In this document: positions 42,625 through 51,099 of the stretch, piece after piece
How the letters are laid out: every line of letters starts with the position of its first letter
Numbering within the stretch: the first letter of the stretch is position 1
NCBI RefSeq assembly: GCF_000364605.1
Contig: NZ_KB822578.1
Location: 62,001-126,000 of the forward strand
From: Nocardioides sp. Iso805N
Lineage (GTDB): Bacteria; Actinomycetota; Actinomycetes; Propionibacteriales; Nocardioidaceae
DNA length: 64,000 bases
Direction of reading: 5' to 3'
Notes under the pieces: model-generated
What the model was told of the DNA's origin: nothing
The model's input: only the letters and a program-made list of their open reading frames with translations
The model's database searches: none
Translations under genes and position numbers: made by a program

Positions 42625-44337
42625 GTGGTGGAAGGCGATCCCGCGATCATCCTGGTCTCCGCCGAGCACGGCGACGTGCTCCTGGAGGAGTTCCGGAGCC
42701 GCTACGAGCGCGACTACGACCTCCGGGTGGCTCGCAGCGCGGCCGGGGCCGAGGCCGTCGGGCAGGAGATCGTCGCCGGTGGCGGCACGATCGCGCTGTT
42801 CGTCAGCGACTCGCGACTGCCCGACGTCGACCACATCTTCACCGCCATCCTCCGGTGGCGTCAGGTGATGCCGACGGCCCGCAAGGTCATCGCCGCGCAC
42901 TGGGACAACTTCGTCGAGGACGGGCCGCCGCTGCGGATCGGGCTGGCCAAGGGCAAGTACGACGCCTACCTCCTGATGCCCCGCGGCCGCCGCGACGAGG
43001 AGTTCCACAACGCGATCACCGATCTCCTCTCCGACTGGGGATCGACGGTGCCGCAGCCCGAGGTGGTCAGCGCCAAGATCCTCTCGCCCCGCCACGACGC
43101 GCTCACCATGGGGATCCGTGACTTCCTGGACCGGATGGGCATGCAGAACAAGGTCTGGCACCCCGACGACCCGGCAATCCAGGACTACATCGGCATCGTC
43201 AAGGAGCGGCTCGGTGTCGAGGAGCTGCGCTACCCGGTCGTCTACGCCGCCAACCGGGTGCCGGTCCAGGCCACCAGCGTCCGTGACGTGGCAGTCTCGA
43301 TCTACGGCCGGCCCGGAGACTTCGAGGTCGACGGCGTCGTCGACCTGGCGATCGTCGGCGGCGGACCCGCAGGGCTCGCAGCGGCGGTCTACGGCGCCTC
43401 GGAGGGGCTCTCGGTCGTGGTCCTCGAGGCGGAGGCGATCGGCGGTCAGGCGGGCACCAGCTCGATGATCCGCAACTACCTCGGCTTCCCGCGCGGCATC
43501 TCCGGCATGCGGCTGGCCCAGCGTGCTCGCAACCAGGCGCTCCGCTTCGGCACCGACTTCTTCACCGGCTGGGAGGTCAACGCGCTGGTCCCGGGAGCCG
43601 ACGGGGAGCCGCACCGGCTGTGCACCGACGGCGGCGACGTACGCGCCCGGGCGGTGCTGGTCGCGAGCGGCGTCGCCTACCGCAAGCTCGGCGTCCCGCC
43701 GATCGAGGAGCTGGTCGGCGCCGGCGTCAACTACGGCGCCGCGATGACCGCCGCACGCGAGATGGAGGGGTACGACGTCGTCGTGGTCGGCGGAGGGAAC
43801 TCCGCGGGCCAGGCCGCGCTGCACCTGGCCAGGTTCGCGAGCTCGGTCACCATCGTCGTGCGCCGGCCCGGCCTCGAGGAGACGATGTCGCGCTACCTGA
43901 TCGACGAGATCAGCTACAACGAGCGGATCCGCGTCCTGCCCTGCACCCGCGTGGTCGACGGCGGCGGCGAGGCCCAGCTCGAGTGGCTGTGCCTGGAGGA
44001 CATCAACACCGGGCGGCGCACCACCGCCCCGGCACGCGGTCTGTTCCTTCTGCTCGGCGCGGAGCCGCGCTGCGACTGGCTGCCGCCGGAGCTGGCCCGC
44101 GACAGGTTCAGCTTCGTCCTCACCGGTCGTGACGTCCCCCGCGATCGGTGGGTCGACGGGCTGCCGCCGGCGAGCCTGGCCACCACCGTTCCGGGGATCT
44201 TCGCCGCGGGAGACATCAGGTCGGGGTCGATGAAGCGCGTCGCCGCGGCCAGTGGCGAGGGTGCCTCCGCCGTACCGCTGGTGCACGCGTATCTCGCGCC
44301 GGTTCCGGAGGAGGTCGGCGCCGCGCCGGTCTCCTGA
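42625..44337 (+). CDS. Response regulator-like/thioredoxin reductase-like fusion flavoprotein without CxxC
   Basis: The 570-residue protein starts with a receiver-like domain (about 1-130; FVSDSRLPD holds the possible phospho-acceptor). A middle region of about 90 residues follows; its QNKVWHPDDPAIQDYIGIVKERLGVEELRYPVV stretch is glutaredoxin-like. Then comes a TrxB-like flavin domain (IVGGGPAGLAAAVYGASEG; GVNYGAAMTA; VVVGGGNSAGQAA; FAAGDIRSGSMKRVAAASGEG). Where TrxB has C-A-T-C the sequence is G371-A-A-M374, so it cannot form the usual disulfide. It may pass electrons from NAD(P)H to another acceptor. Start GTG 42625 or 42628. Confidence 0.85.
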   Translation: MVEGDPAIILVSAEHGDVLLEEFRSRYERDYDLRVARSAAGAEAVGQEIVAGGGTIALFVSDSRLPDVDHIFTAILRWRQVMPTARKVIAAHWDNFVEDGPPLRIGLAKGKYDAYLLMPRGRRDEEFHNAITDLLSDWGSTVPQPEVVSAKILSPRHDALTMGIRDFLDRMGMQNKVWHPDDPAIQDYIGIVKERLGVEELRYPVVYAANRVPVQATSVRDVAVSIYGRPGDFEVDGVVDLAIVGGGPAGLAAAVYGASEGLSVVVLEAEAIGGQAGTSSMIRNYLGFPRGISGMRLAQRARNQALRFGTDFFTGWEVNALVPGADGEPHRLCTDGGDVRARAVLVASGVAYRKLGVPPIEELVGAGVNYGAAMTAAREMEGYDVVVVGGGNSAGQAALHLARFASSVTIVVRRPGLEETMSRYLIDEISYNERIRVLPCTRVVDGGGEAQLEWLCLEDINTGRRTTAPARGLFLLLGAEPRCDWLPPELARDRFSFVLTGRDVPRDRWVDGLPPASLATTVPGIFAAGDIRSGSMKRVAAASGEGASAVPLVHAYLAPVPEEVGAAPVS

Positions 44338-44417
44338 ACCCGCGGCCCGAGGGGTCGCAGGCGGTGGTGTCATCGCCGACAGCAATACCTGGGCCTCTAC
44401 CTGGATACTCTGCGGTC

Positions 44418-45215
44418 ATGAACCTGTCCGGCCGGTTGAACGTCACCATGCACGGACCTGTCGGTGCACCTCCGATCGTGTTCGTGCACGGGTTCGGGTG
44501 CGGCCAGGTGATGTGGCGCCACGTCGCGCCCGCGTTCGCCGACGACCACCGGGTGGTGCTCCTCGACCTGCCCGGCTCGGGTGACTCCGACCTGTCGCTG
44601 TACCGGGCAGAGCGCTACACCAGCCTCGAGGCATACAGGGACGATCTCGTCGAGCTCTTGGACGAGCTCGACCTGACCGATGTGGTGTTCGTCGGTCACT
44701 CCGTGTCGGCCATGATCGGCGTGCTGGTGGCCAATGCCGCCCCCCAGCGCGTCGGCCGGCTGGTGCTGGTCGCACCCTCCGCCCGCTACCTCGACGACGA
44801 CGGGTACGTCGGCGGCTTCTCCGAGCGCGACATCGACGAGCTGCTCGGTCTCATGGAGCGCAACCACCTGGGTTGGCAGGACCCGCTCGCTTCGCTGGTC
44901 GCCGGTGCCGCACCGGCCGACGTCAAGCGGGAGCTCGAGGACAGCTTCTGTCGCACACGTCCTGACATCGCGGCTCAGTTCGCAGCCGTCACCTTCCGAG
45001 GCGACAACCGTGCGGACCTCGCCGACGTAGGGGTTCCGACCCTCGTCCTCCAGTCGCGCAACGACTCGGTGGCGCCGATGGCCGCCGGTGCGTTCATCCG
45101 CGACCACACCGAGGGTTCGCGGATGACCGTCATCGACACCTACGGGCACTGCCCCCATCTCAGTGCTCCCGCCCAGACGATCAGCGCCATCCAAGAGTTC
45201 CTGGAGGAGCACTGA
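44418..45215 (+). CDS. rsbQ: RsbQ-like alpha/beta hydrolase
   Basis: The 265-residue protein follows B. subtilis RsbQ closely in landmarks: VFVHGFGCGQVMWRHVAPAF, HRVVLLDLPGSGDSDLS, FVGHSVSAMIG (nucleophile S95), Asp216 in QSRNDSVAP and TYGHCPHLSAP (catalytic His). RsbQ supplies or processes a small hydrophobic ligand for the PAS domain of the phosphatase RsbP in energy-stress signalling. The RsbP-like gene follows five bases later. The fold also resembles plant KAI2/D14 receptors. ATG 44418. Confidence 0.92.
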   Translation: MNLSGRLNVTMHGPVGAPPIVFVHGFGCGQVMWRHVAPAFADDHRVVLLDLPGSGDSDLSLYRAERYTSLEAYRDDLVELLDELDLTDVVFVGHSVSAMIGVLVANAAPQRVGRLVLVAPSARYLDDDGYVGGFSERDIDELLGLMERNHLGWQDPLASLVAGAAPADVKRELEDSFCRTRPDIAAQFAAVTFRGDNRADLADVGVPTLVLQSRNDSVAPMAAGAFIRDHTEGSRMTVIDTYGHCPHLSAPAQTISAIQEFLEEH

Positions 45216-45220
45216 TCTCG

Positions 45221-46357
45221 ATGGATCTCGACCACGGTGCCGACGACCTCTTCGAGCATGCTCCGTGCGGCTACGTCGTCACCGACCGTGACGGGGTGAT
45301 CGTCCAGGCGAACGCGGAGTTCCTCCGGATGGTCGGTCGTGAGGCCGATGAGGTCATCGCGGTGCGCATGCTGTCGAGCCTGCTGACGGTCGCCGGGCGG
45401 ATCTTCGTCGAGACGCACCTGTTCCCGATGCTCGAGCACAGCCGGGTCGTTCGCGAGATCGACCTCGACCTCGTCGCCGCGGACGAGCGTCGGGTACCGG
45501 CGCTGCTCAACGCCAGCCTGGTCTCGCCCGAGACGGGCCGGGCCGTGCTGGCGGTGTTCATCGAGGCGCGCGACCGGCACCGCTACGAGGACGACCTCCG
45601 CCTCGCCACCCGCTCTGCCGAGCTCGCCCGCGAGCAGGCGGCGTCCCTCGCCGAGACGCTCCAGAAGACCCTCATCCCGCCCGCCCCGCCGCACATCCCG
45701 CACCTCGACATCGCCGCTGCCTACCGCCCGGCGGGCACCGGCCGCGAGGTCGGCGGCGACTTCTACGACGTGTTCCAGGTCAGCCCGACGGCGTGGATCG
45801 TCGTCCTGGGGGACGTGAGCGGGAAGGGCGTCCCTGCAGCCCTGGTCACCTCGCTGGTGCGCTACACGGTGAGGTCGTTCGCCATCGAGCACCCGGATCC
45901 CGCCGAGCTGCTCGGGCAGGTCGACGCCGTACTCACCGCCAACGAGACCCGTCACTACTGCACGCTCGTGGTGGCGCGCCTCGACCGCCACGACGGCGAG
46001 TGGGAGCTTGCCCTGAGCCTCGCCGGCCACCCGCCCGCGCTCCTGCGCGGTCCGGGCGGAGAGGTGACCGAGCTTGGCCTCTTCGGCACCCCGATCGGAC
46101 TCGTCGACGTACCGGGCTTCGTCACGGTCCGGCACCGTCTCCAGGGTGGAAGCAGCGTCATCCTCTACACCGACGGAGTCACCGAGGGGCGCGGACCGAA
46201 CGGCATGTACGGCGAGAAGCGCCTCCACGAACTCATCCACGGCCTCCCCGACGACGTGCATGCCATCACCGACGGCATCGCCCGCGCGGCACTCGACTTC
46301 CAGAACGGCGACGCCAGCGACGACATCGCGATCGTCACCTTCGCTCCGCATCGCTGA
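45221..46357 (+). CDS. rsbP: RsbP-like PAS-PP2C phosphatase
   Basis: The 378-residue protein has an N-terminal PAS domain (about 8-110, APCGYVVTDRDGVIVQANAEFLRMVG), a short coiled linker (about 120-155) and a PP2C/SpoIIE-type Ser/Thr phosphatase domain (about 160-378). Metal-binding Asp residues are in EVGGDFYDVF, GDVSGKGVPAAL, YTDGVTEGR and DDIAIVTF. It should dephosphorylate an anti-anti-sigma factor when RsbQ signals. No anti-sigma, antagonist or sigma gene is in the window, so its target lies elsewhere. Confidence 0.92.
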   Translation: MDLDHGADDLFEHAPCGYVVTDRDGVIVQANAEFLRMVGREADEVIAVRMLSSLLTVAGRIFVETHLFPMLEHSRVVREIDLDLVAADERRVPALLNASLVSPETGRAVLAVFIEARDRHRYEDDLRLATRSAELAREQAASLAETLQKTLIPPAPPHIPHLDIAAAYRPAGTGREVGGDFYDVFQVSPTAWIVVLGDVSGKGVPAALVTSLVRYTVRSFAIEHPDPAELLGQVDAVLTANETRHYCTLVVARLDRHDGEWELALSLAGHPPALLRGPGGEVTELGLFGTPIGLVDVPGFVTVRHRLQGGSSVILYTDGVTEGRGPNGMYGEKRLHELIHGLPDDVHAITDGIARAALDFQNGDASDDIAIVTFAPHR

Positions 46358-46417
46358 GCCACGAACACCGCACCGATCGGGAGCCTCGACGCGGGGGCAG
46401 TCTTCGGACCGCCCGGC

Positions 46418-47593
46418 CTACAGGACGTCGACAGACCTGACGCGGGACCCCGCGAGGAGGGCCGCGCCCAGGGCCTCGGCCCGCGCGCCGAGACGTGCCC
46501 GGACGATCTGGACGTCGTGGTTCGCCACGGGAGGCAGCGCCGCGTCGAGGGCGCGGCGCGCCGCCGTCAGCAGGGCATCGCTCGCGTCCGGGCGCGCGGT
46601 CAGGTCGCCGCCGACGACGACACGGCGCGGGTCGGTGATGGTGCACACGCCCGCGAGAGCGGTGCCCAGCACCTGCCCCGCGTCGGCGAGCAACCGCAGC
46701 GCTCCCCGGTCGCCTGACTCAGCAAGGTCGAGCAGTGCCTCGACCGTGGCGCTCGGACCCAAGGTGTGCGCGAGGGCAGAGACGAGCGCTCTCTTGCTGA
46801 CGAGCGTCTCGAGGCAGCCGCGGCTTCCGCACCGACAGATCTTGCCGTCGCTGACCATCGCGAGATGACCCAGCTCGCCCGCGGTGCCGGTCGCACCCGT
46901 GTAGAGGCGGCCTCCGAGGATCAGGCCGCTCCCGACGCCCTCCCCGAGCATCACGTAGACCAGGTCGTCGACACCGGCGCCTGCCCCGAGGCGCCACTCG
47001 GCCAGCGCGCCCAGGGTCGCGTCGTTGCCGAGATGGACAGGAAGACCGGTGCGCTCGGCGAGGATCCCGCCGATGTCGACGCCACCCCAGTCCAGCAGCA
47101 TCGGTGGCGAGCCCAGCAGCCGGGCGCCGACCACCGGTGCCGAGATCGCGACCCCCACGCCGCGAACGCCTGACGCGTCCACGGCGCCGTCCGCGAGCAG
47201 GTCGGCGGCGCTGCGGGCCACCCGGTCCAGGGAGGCGGCGGGCGCATGATCGACGTCGAGGACGTGACGTCTCTCGGCCAGAAGGGTGCCGTCGAGCGTG
47301 GTGAGCACCACGCGCAGATCGGCGTGCCCGAGGTGGATCCCGATCAGGGAGCCGGCTCGGGGCGCCACGCCGAGCGAGACCGACGGCCGGCCACCTCCCG
47401 CAGACGGGTTGATGCCCAGCTCGACGAGCAGCCCCGCTCCGATCAGGTTGCCCACCAGCGTAGAGACGGCGGAGGTGGACAGGCCGGTCGCGCGCGCCAC
47501 GTCGGCCCGGCTGCAGCGCGGTCGGGATTGCACGGCAGCGAGGACCGCCCGGCCGTTCCGGCTCAGCAGCGGCTCTAGACCTTCCTCGTTCAC
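46418..47593 (-). CDS. ROK-family transcriptional regulator (XylR/NagC-like)
   Basis: The 391-residue protein has an N-terminal winged HTH (about 15-65, SRADVARATGLSTSAVSTLVGNLIGAGLL) and a ROK sugar-kinase-like body. The ROK zinc motif is CRCGSRGCLETL and the sugar-site GELGH is present. The HTH marks it as a repressor, not a glucokinase. It is divergent from the GH3 gene by about 200 bases and likely controls it in response to a released sugar such as xylose. GTG start 47593. Confidence 0.9.
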   Translation of the reverse strand: MNEEGLEPLLSRNGRAVLAAVQSRPRCSRADVARATGLSTSAVSTLVGNLIGAGLLVELGINPSAGGGRPSVSLGVAPRAGSLIGIHLGHADLRVVLTTLDGTLLAERRHVLDVDHAPAASLDRVARSAADLLADGAVDASGVRGVGVAISAPVVGARLLGSPPMLLDWGGVDIGGILAERTGLPVHLGNDATLGALAEWRLGAGAGVDDLVYVMLGEGVGSGLILGGRLYTGATGTAGELGHLAMVSDGKICRCGSRGCLETLVSKRALVSALAHTLGPSATVEALLDLAESGDRGALRLLADAGQVLGTALAGVCTITDPRRVVVGGDLTARPDASDALLTAARRALDAALPPVANHDVQIVRARLGARAEALGAALLAGSRVRSVDVL

Positions 47594-47665
47594 GCAGGCA
47601 GCCTAGCCAAGAGGGTTCATCCGCGAGAAGGACAAACGCGGCGAGGAAAGCTAGGTAATTGGTCC

Positions 47666-47696
47666 TTGACCCGGATAAAGACCGCGACATACGGTC
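47666..47696 (+). promoter_or_regulatory. Candidate promoter for the GH3 gene
   Basis: TTGACC at 47666-47671 is a good -35; CATACG at 47689-47694 (17-base spacer) or TACGGT at 47691-47696 (19-base spacer) could be the -10. It lies about 100 bases before the start. The leader between them holds no visible gene. The ROK operator was not identified. Confidence 0.35.
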
Positions 47697-47790
47697 ATGA
47701 GACCCAGGTCACACTGTCTGTCTGTCTCGGGCAGCTGGGAACCTATCGGCGCGCACCCCTGGTGGGGGTGTGCCTTCTCTCGGAGCACAC

Positions 47791-50700
47791 ATGGTCAGCA
47801 GACAACGTCAGCGTGCCGTCGCCACGCTCGGCATCGCGGTGATGGCAGGGGCATTCGCCACCACCGCCCTGCCCAGCACAGCATCGGCGACATCACCCGC
47901 CCCCCACTCCGCGTCGGTTTCCCGGACGCCATCGACCCCGGTCTACCTCAACCGCACGTACACCCCGGCTGAGCGAGCCGCCGACCTGGTCTCGCGCATG
48001 TCCCTGGACGAGAAGGCCCAGGAGATGAACAGCAGCCAGGCGCCGGCGATCCCGCGGCTCGGGATCGCGGCCTGGGGCTGGTGGAACGAGTCGAACCACG
48101 GCGTCAACGCCTCCACGATCACGCCGACCGGCAACGCCACGACGCTGACGAACACCACGTCGTACCCCTCGGACCTGTCCTTGGGAAGCAGCTGGGACCC
48201 GAAGCTCGTCTATCGCGAGGCTTCCAAGATCGGTGACGAGGCGCGTGACACCGCACCCGACAATCGGCTCAACCTCGACTTGTACGCACCCACGGTCAAC
48301 CTCTCGCGCGACCCGCGTTGGGGCCGCAACGACGAGAGCTGGAGCGAGGACCCGACGCTGACCGCCGCGCTCGCCGGGCAGTACGTCGATGGTCTGCAGG
48401 GTCAGACCCCGAAGGGCGTGCTGCCGAAGTCCGCCAACGGCTACTACAAGGCCATCGCGACGCTGAAGCACTACGCAGCCAACAACAGCGAGGTCAACCG
48501 CCGCACCGGATCCTCCGACATGGATCAGCGGACCCTGCGCGAGTACTACACCAAGCAGTTCGCCGACATCATCGAGCAGGCGCATCCCGGCTCCATCATG
48601 AGCTCCTACAACGAGGTCAACGGCGTCCCGGCCGCCGCGAGCGTCCAGCTGATGAGCGACCTGGCCCGCGACACCTACGGGTTCAACGGCTACTTCACCT
48701 CCGACTGCGACGCCGTCTACGAGATCCAGGCCGGACACCACTGGCAGCCGCCGACGGCCAGCGCGCCACTGGACCAGTACGGACGCTCGGCGTACGCGAT
48801 CTCCGCGGGGGAGGACCTCGACTGCAACTGGGGCTACCACGACCAGTACAGCTACGGGAACACCGTCCCGACCGCGATCGCCCAGAAGATCAAGACCGAG
48901 ACCGACACGTTCAACGTCGGTGACGTCGACACCTCGTTGACCCGGCTGTTCACGGCTCGGATCGAGACCGGGGAGTTCGACGACGAGAACCAGGTGCCCT
49001 GGGTCCGGGCGGCCCGCCAGCGCCTCGGCGGAGCCACCTGGACGAGCTCGGTCGACAACAACGCCGTCACCGAGACGCCCGCACGTCTCGCCCAGGCGCA
49101 GCAGAGTGCCGAGCACAGCCTCGTCCTGCTCAAGAACGACAAGGTCGGCAACGCCCCGCTCCTTCCGCTGAGCGTGCCGCGCAACAAGCCCTTCAAGGTC
49201 GCCGTGGTCGGCTACTTCGCTCACCCGCAGCAGCTCTTCACCGGCGGCTACTCCAGCATCCAGGCGGGCGCGGGCGCCGCGAACAACATCGACGCCTACA
49301 CCGGCATCAAGAGCGCCATCGAGGCTCGTGACCCCGGCGCCCAGGTCGACTTCCTGCCCGGCGTCACCGGCGGCACCACGGCTGCGAAGCTGACCACCGT
49401 CGACCCGGCCACGATCGCAGCGGTCAAGGGGTACGACGCCGTCGTGGTCGTCGCCGGCACCGATGCCAGCACGGCCTCGGAGGACCACGACCGCACCACC
49501 ACCGCGCTGCCCGGGGCCCAGGCCTCGATGATCAGCCAGGTGGAGGCGGCCAACCCCCGCACCGTGGTCTACCTGCAGACGGTCGGCTCGGTCGACGTGC
49601 GCAGCTTCCAGGCGACGAGCCCCGCGATCTTGTGGAGCTCCTACCTCGGCCAGCGTCAGGGGCCGGCGATCGCCAACGTCCTGCTCGGGACCGTGAACCC
49701 CAGCGGACACCTGCCCTTCACGTGGTACTCCGACGACAGCCAGCTTCCGCCGATCACCGACTACGCGATCCGGCCCAGCCAGTCCGAGCCCGGCCGCACG
49801 TACATGTACTACACCGGTACGCCGAGCTACTCCTTCGGCGACGGCCTGAGCTACAGCAGCTTCCGGTTCTCGGACCTCAAGGTGGCCAGGACGAGCGTCG
49901 ATGCGTCTGGCACCATCTCGGCGACCGCGACGGTGACCAACACGGGCGACGTCACTGGTGCGGCGACTCCGCAGCTCTACGTGACCACCCCGTTCGCGTC
50001 GGCCGCGGCGGAGCGACCGACCAAGCGACTGCTCGCCTTCGACCGGGTGGTCGTCAAGCCCGGCAGGTCCGCCCGGGTGCACTTCTCCGCACCGGCCTCC
50101 CAGCTGGCCTTCCTCGACGAGGACAGCCAGACCATGAAGGTCGACCGCGGGGCCTATGGCCTCCAGCTGGCAGCGTCGTCCTCCGACGTGCGGGCCCGCG
50201 CTTCGGTGCAGGTCACCGGCCAGCTGGGCCGGGTGCCCACCACGGTCTCGGTCCGTCCGGTGCAGGCCGGGGACGCCGCAGCGGACGTGGCTCAGCGCGT
50301 GGCCTTCGATGCGGGCGTCCGCATCGATCCGCAGGTCACCGTCGCCACCGACGACGAGGCGCTGCACGGCTACATCAGCAAGGGCCGCAGCACGCCGCTC
50401 CCGCAGGGGATCCGGATCCGCTACCAGTCCGACCGGCATGACGTCGTCGCCGTGGAGCAGGGCGGCAGCGCGCTGCGCGCGGTCGGCTCCGGGGTGGCCA
50501 CGGTAAGGGTGACGGCGACCTACCACGGCGCCACCGTCTCGACGTCCTTCGTCGTGAACGTGGCGCCGCTGCAGATCACTTCGGACCCGGCGGCGGCCTT
50601 CACGGTCGGGTCGGCGGGCACGTTCACCGTCACCACGGCGACCACCCAGTCGCCGACCGCCCAGGAGGTGCCGAGCCTCTCGGTCCTCGGCAAGCTGCCC

Positions 50701-50847
50701 GCGGGCCTCACCTTCACCGACCGAGGTGATGGCACGGGCACCATCGCCGGTACGCCGGCTGCCGCCGGGACGTACACCGTGCAGCTGCGTGCCAGCAACG
50801 AGGTCAGTCCCACGGCCACGCAGAAGGTGACCATCACGGTCGGCTAG
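47791..50847 (+). CDS. Secreted GH3 beta-xylosidase/glucosidase-like enzyme
   Basis: The 1018-residue protein begins with a signal peptide (MVSRQRQR, hydrophobic stretch, cut near TASA-TSP). The GH3 catalytic domain (about 45-390) contains WWNESNHGV, DLYAPTVNLSRDPRWGRNDE, KHYAANNSE and the nucleophile Asp in FTSDCDAV. The second GH3 domain, a fibronectin III-like region (LAFDRVVVKPGRSARV) and C-terminal Ig-like modules (KLPAGLTFTDRGDGTGTIAGTPAAAGTYTV) follow. The WWNE...HGV motif fits the xylan-type (BXL) branch. It would release sugars outside the cell. ATG 47791 follows CGGAG; GTG 47770 is possible. Confidence 0.9.
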   Translation: MVSRQRQRAVATLGIAVMAGAFATTALPSTASATSPAPHSASVSRTPSTPVYLNRTYTPAERAADLVSRMSLDEKAQEMNSSQAPAIPRLGIAAWGWWNESNHGVNASTITPTGNATTLTNTTSYPSDLSLGSSWDPKLVYREASKIGDEARDTAPDNRLNLDLYAPTVNLSRDPRWGRNDESWSEDPTLTAALAGQYVDGLQGQTPKGVLPKSANGYYKAIATLKHYAANNSEVNRRTGSSDMDQRTLREYYTKQFADIIEQAHPGSIMSSYNEVNGVPAAASVQLMSDLARDTYGFNGYFTSDCDAVYEIQAGHHWQPPTASAPLDQYGRSAYAISAGEDLDCNWGYHDQYSYGNTVPTAIAQKIKTETDTFNVGDVDTSLTRLFTARIETGEFDDENQVPWVRAARQRLGGATWTSSVDNNAVTETPARLAQAQQSAEHSLVLLKNDKVGNAPLLPLSVPRNKPFKVAVVGYFAHPQQLFTGGYSSIQAGAGAANNIDAYTGIKSAIEARDPGAQVDFLPGVTGGTTAAKLTTVDPATIAAVKGYDAVVVVAGTDASTASEDHDRTTTALPGAQASMISQVEAANPRTVVYLQTVGSVDVRSFQATSPAILWSSYLGQRQGPAIANVLLGTVNPSGHLPFTWYSDDSQLPPITDYAIRPSQSEPGRTYMYYTGTPSYSFGDGLSYSSFRFSDLKVARTSVDASGTISATATVTNTGDVTGAATPQLYVTTPFASAAAERPTKRLLAFDRVVVKPGRSARVHFSAPASQLAFLDEDSQTMKVDRGAYGLQLAASSSDVRARASVQVTGQLGRVPTTVSVRPVQAGDAAADVAQRVAFDAGVRIDPQVTVATDDEALHGYISKGRSTPLPQGIRIRYQSDRHDVVAVEQGGSALRAVGSGVATVRVTATYHGATVSTSFVVNVAPLQITSDPAAAFTVGSAGTFTVTTATTQSPTAQEVPSLSVLGKLPAGLTFTDRGDGTGTIAGTPAAAGTYTVQLRASNEVSPTATQKVTITVG

Positions 50848-50870
50848 TGCGGCACTAGACACCACCGGAT

Positions 50871-50900
50871 GCGGTCGCGGGCCTCGGCCCGCGGCCGCTT
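50871..50900 (+). terminator. Hairpin after the GH3 gene
   Basis: A 13-bp stem with one G-T pair (50871-50883 with 50886-50898) is followed by TTCT. A second small palindrome, CTAGTGC-G-GCACTAG, overlaps the stop codon at 50844-50858. Confidence 0.65.
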
Positions 50901-50973
50901 CTGCGTTGGCGTGCTCCACCGCCGCGCATGTGGCCCTTCGAGCGAGTCGATGGAAGGCACCCGCCTGCAAGTC

Positions 50974-50990
50974 GTTCCGCTAAAAGAAAC
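50974..50990. promoter_or_regulatory. IclR-type operator site 1 (upstream of the CoA-transferase gene)
   Basis: GTTCCGCTAAAAGAAAC. It is the inverted partner of site 2 exactly 100 bases downstream, matching its reverse complement at 16 of 17 positions. It belongs to a family of 17-mers of form GTTCCG-N5-CGGAAC found at four intervals of the 51-64 kb cluster. Confidence 0.65.
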
Positions 50991-51073
50991 GCTCAATCTC
51001 TCTAGATCGCGCGAATATCCGTCGTGACCCTTCCGGTGAGCGGTGTTCTTCGCTACAGTCCTGAGCAGAAGAT

Positions 51074-51090
51074 GTTTCTCTTAGCGGAAC
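51074..51090. promoter_or_regulatory. IclR-type operator site 2
   Basis: GTTTCTCTTAGCGGAAC, reverse complement GTTCCGCTAAGAGAAAC. It lies 9 bases before the GTG start, between a possible -10 (TACAGT, 51054-51059) and the gene, so bound protein could block transcription. Two sites 100 bases apart would allow looping. Confidence 0.65.
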
Positions 51091-51099
51091 GAGGTTGGA

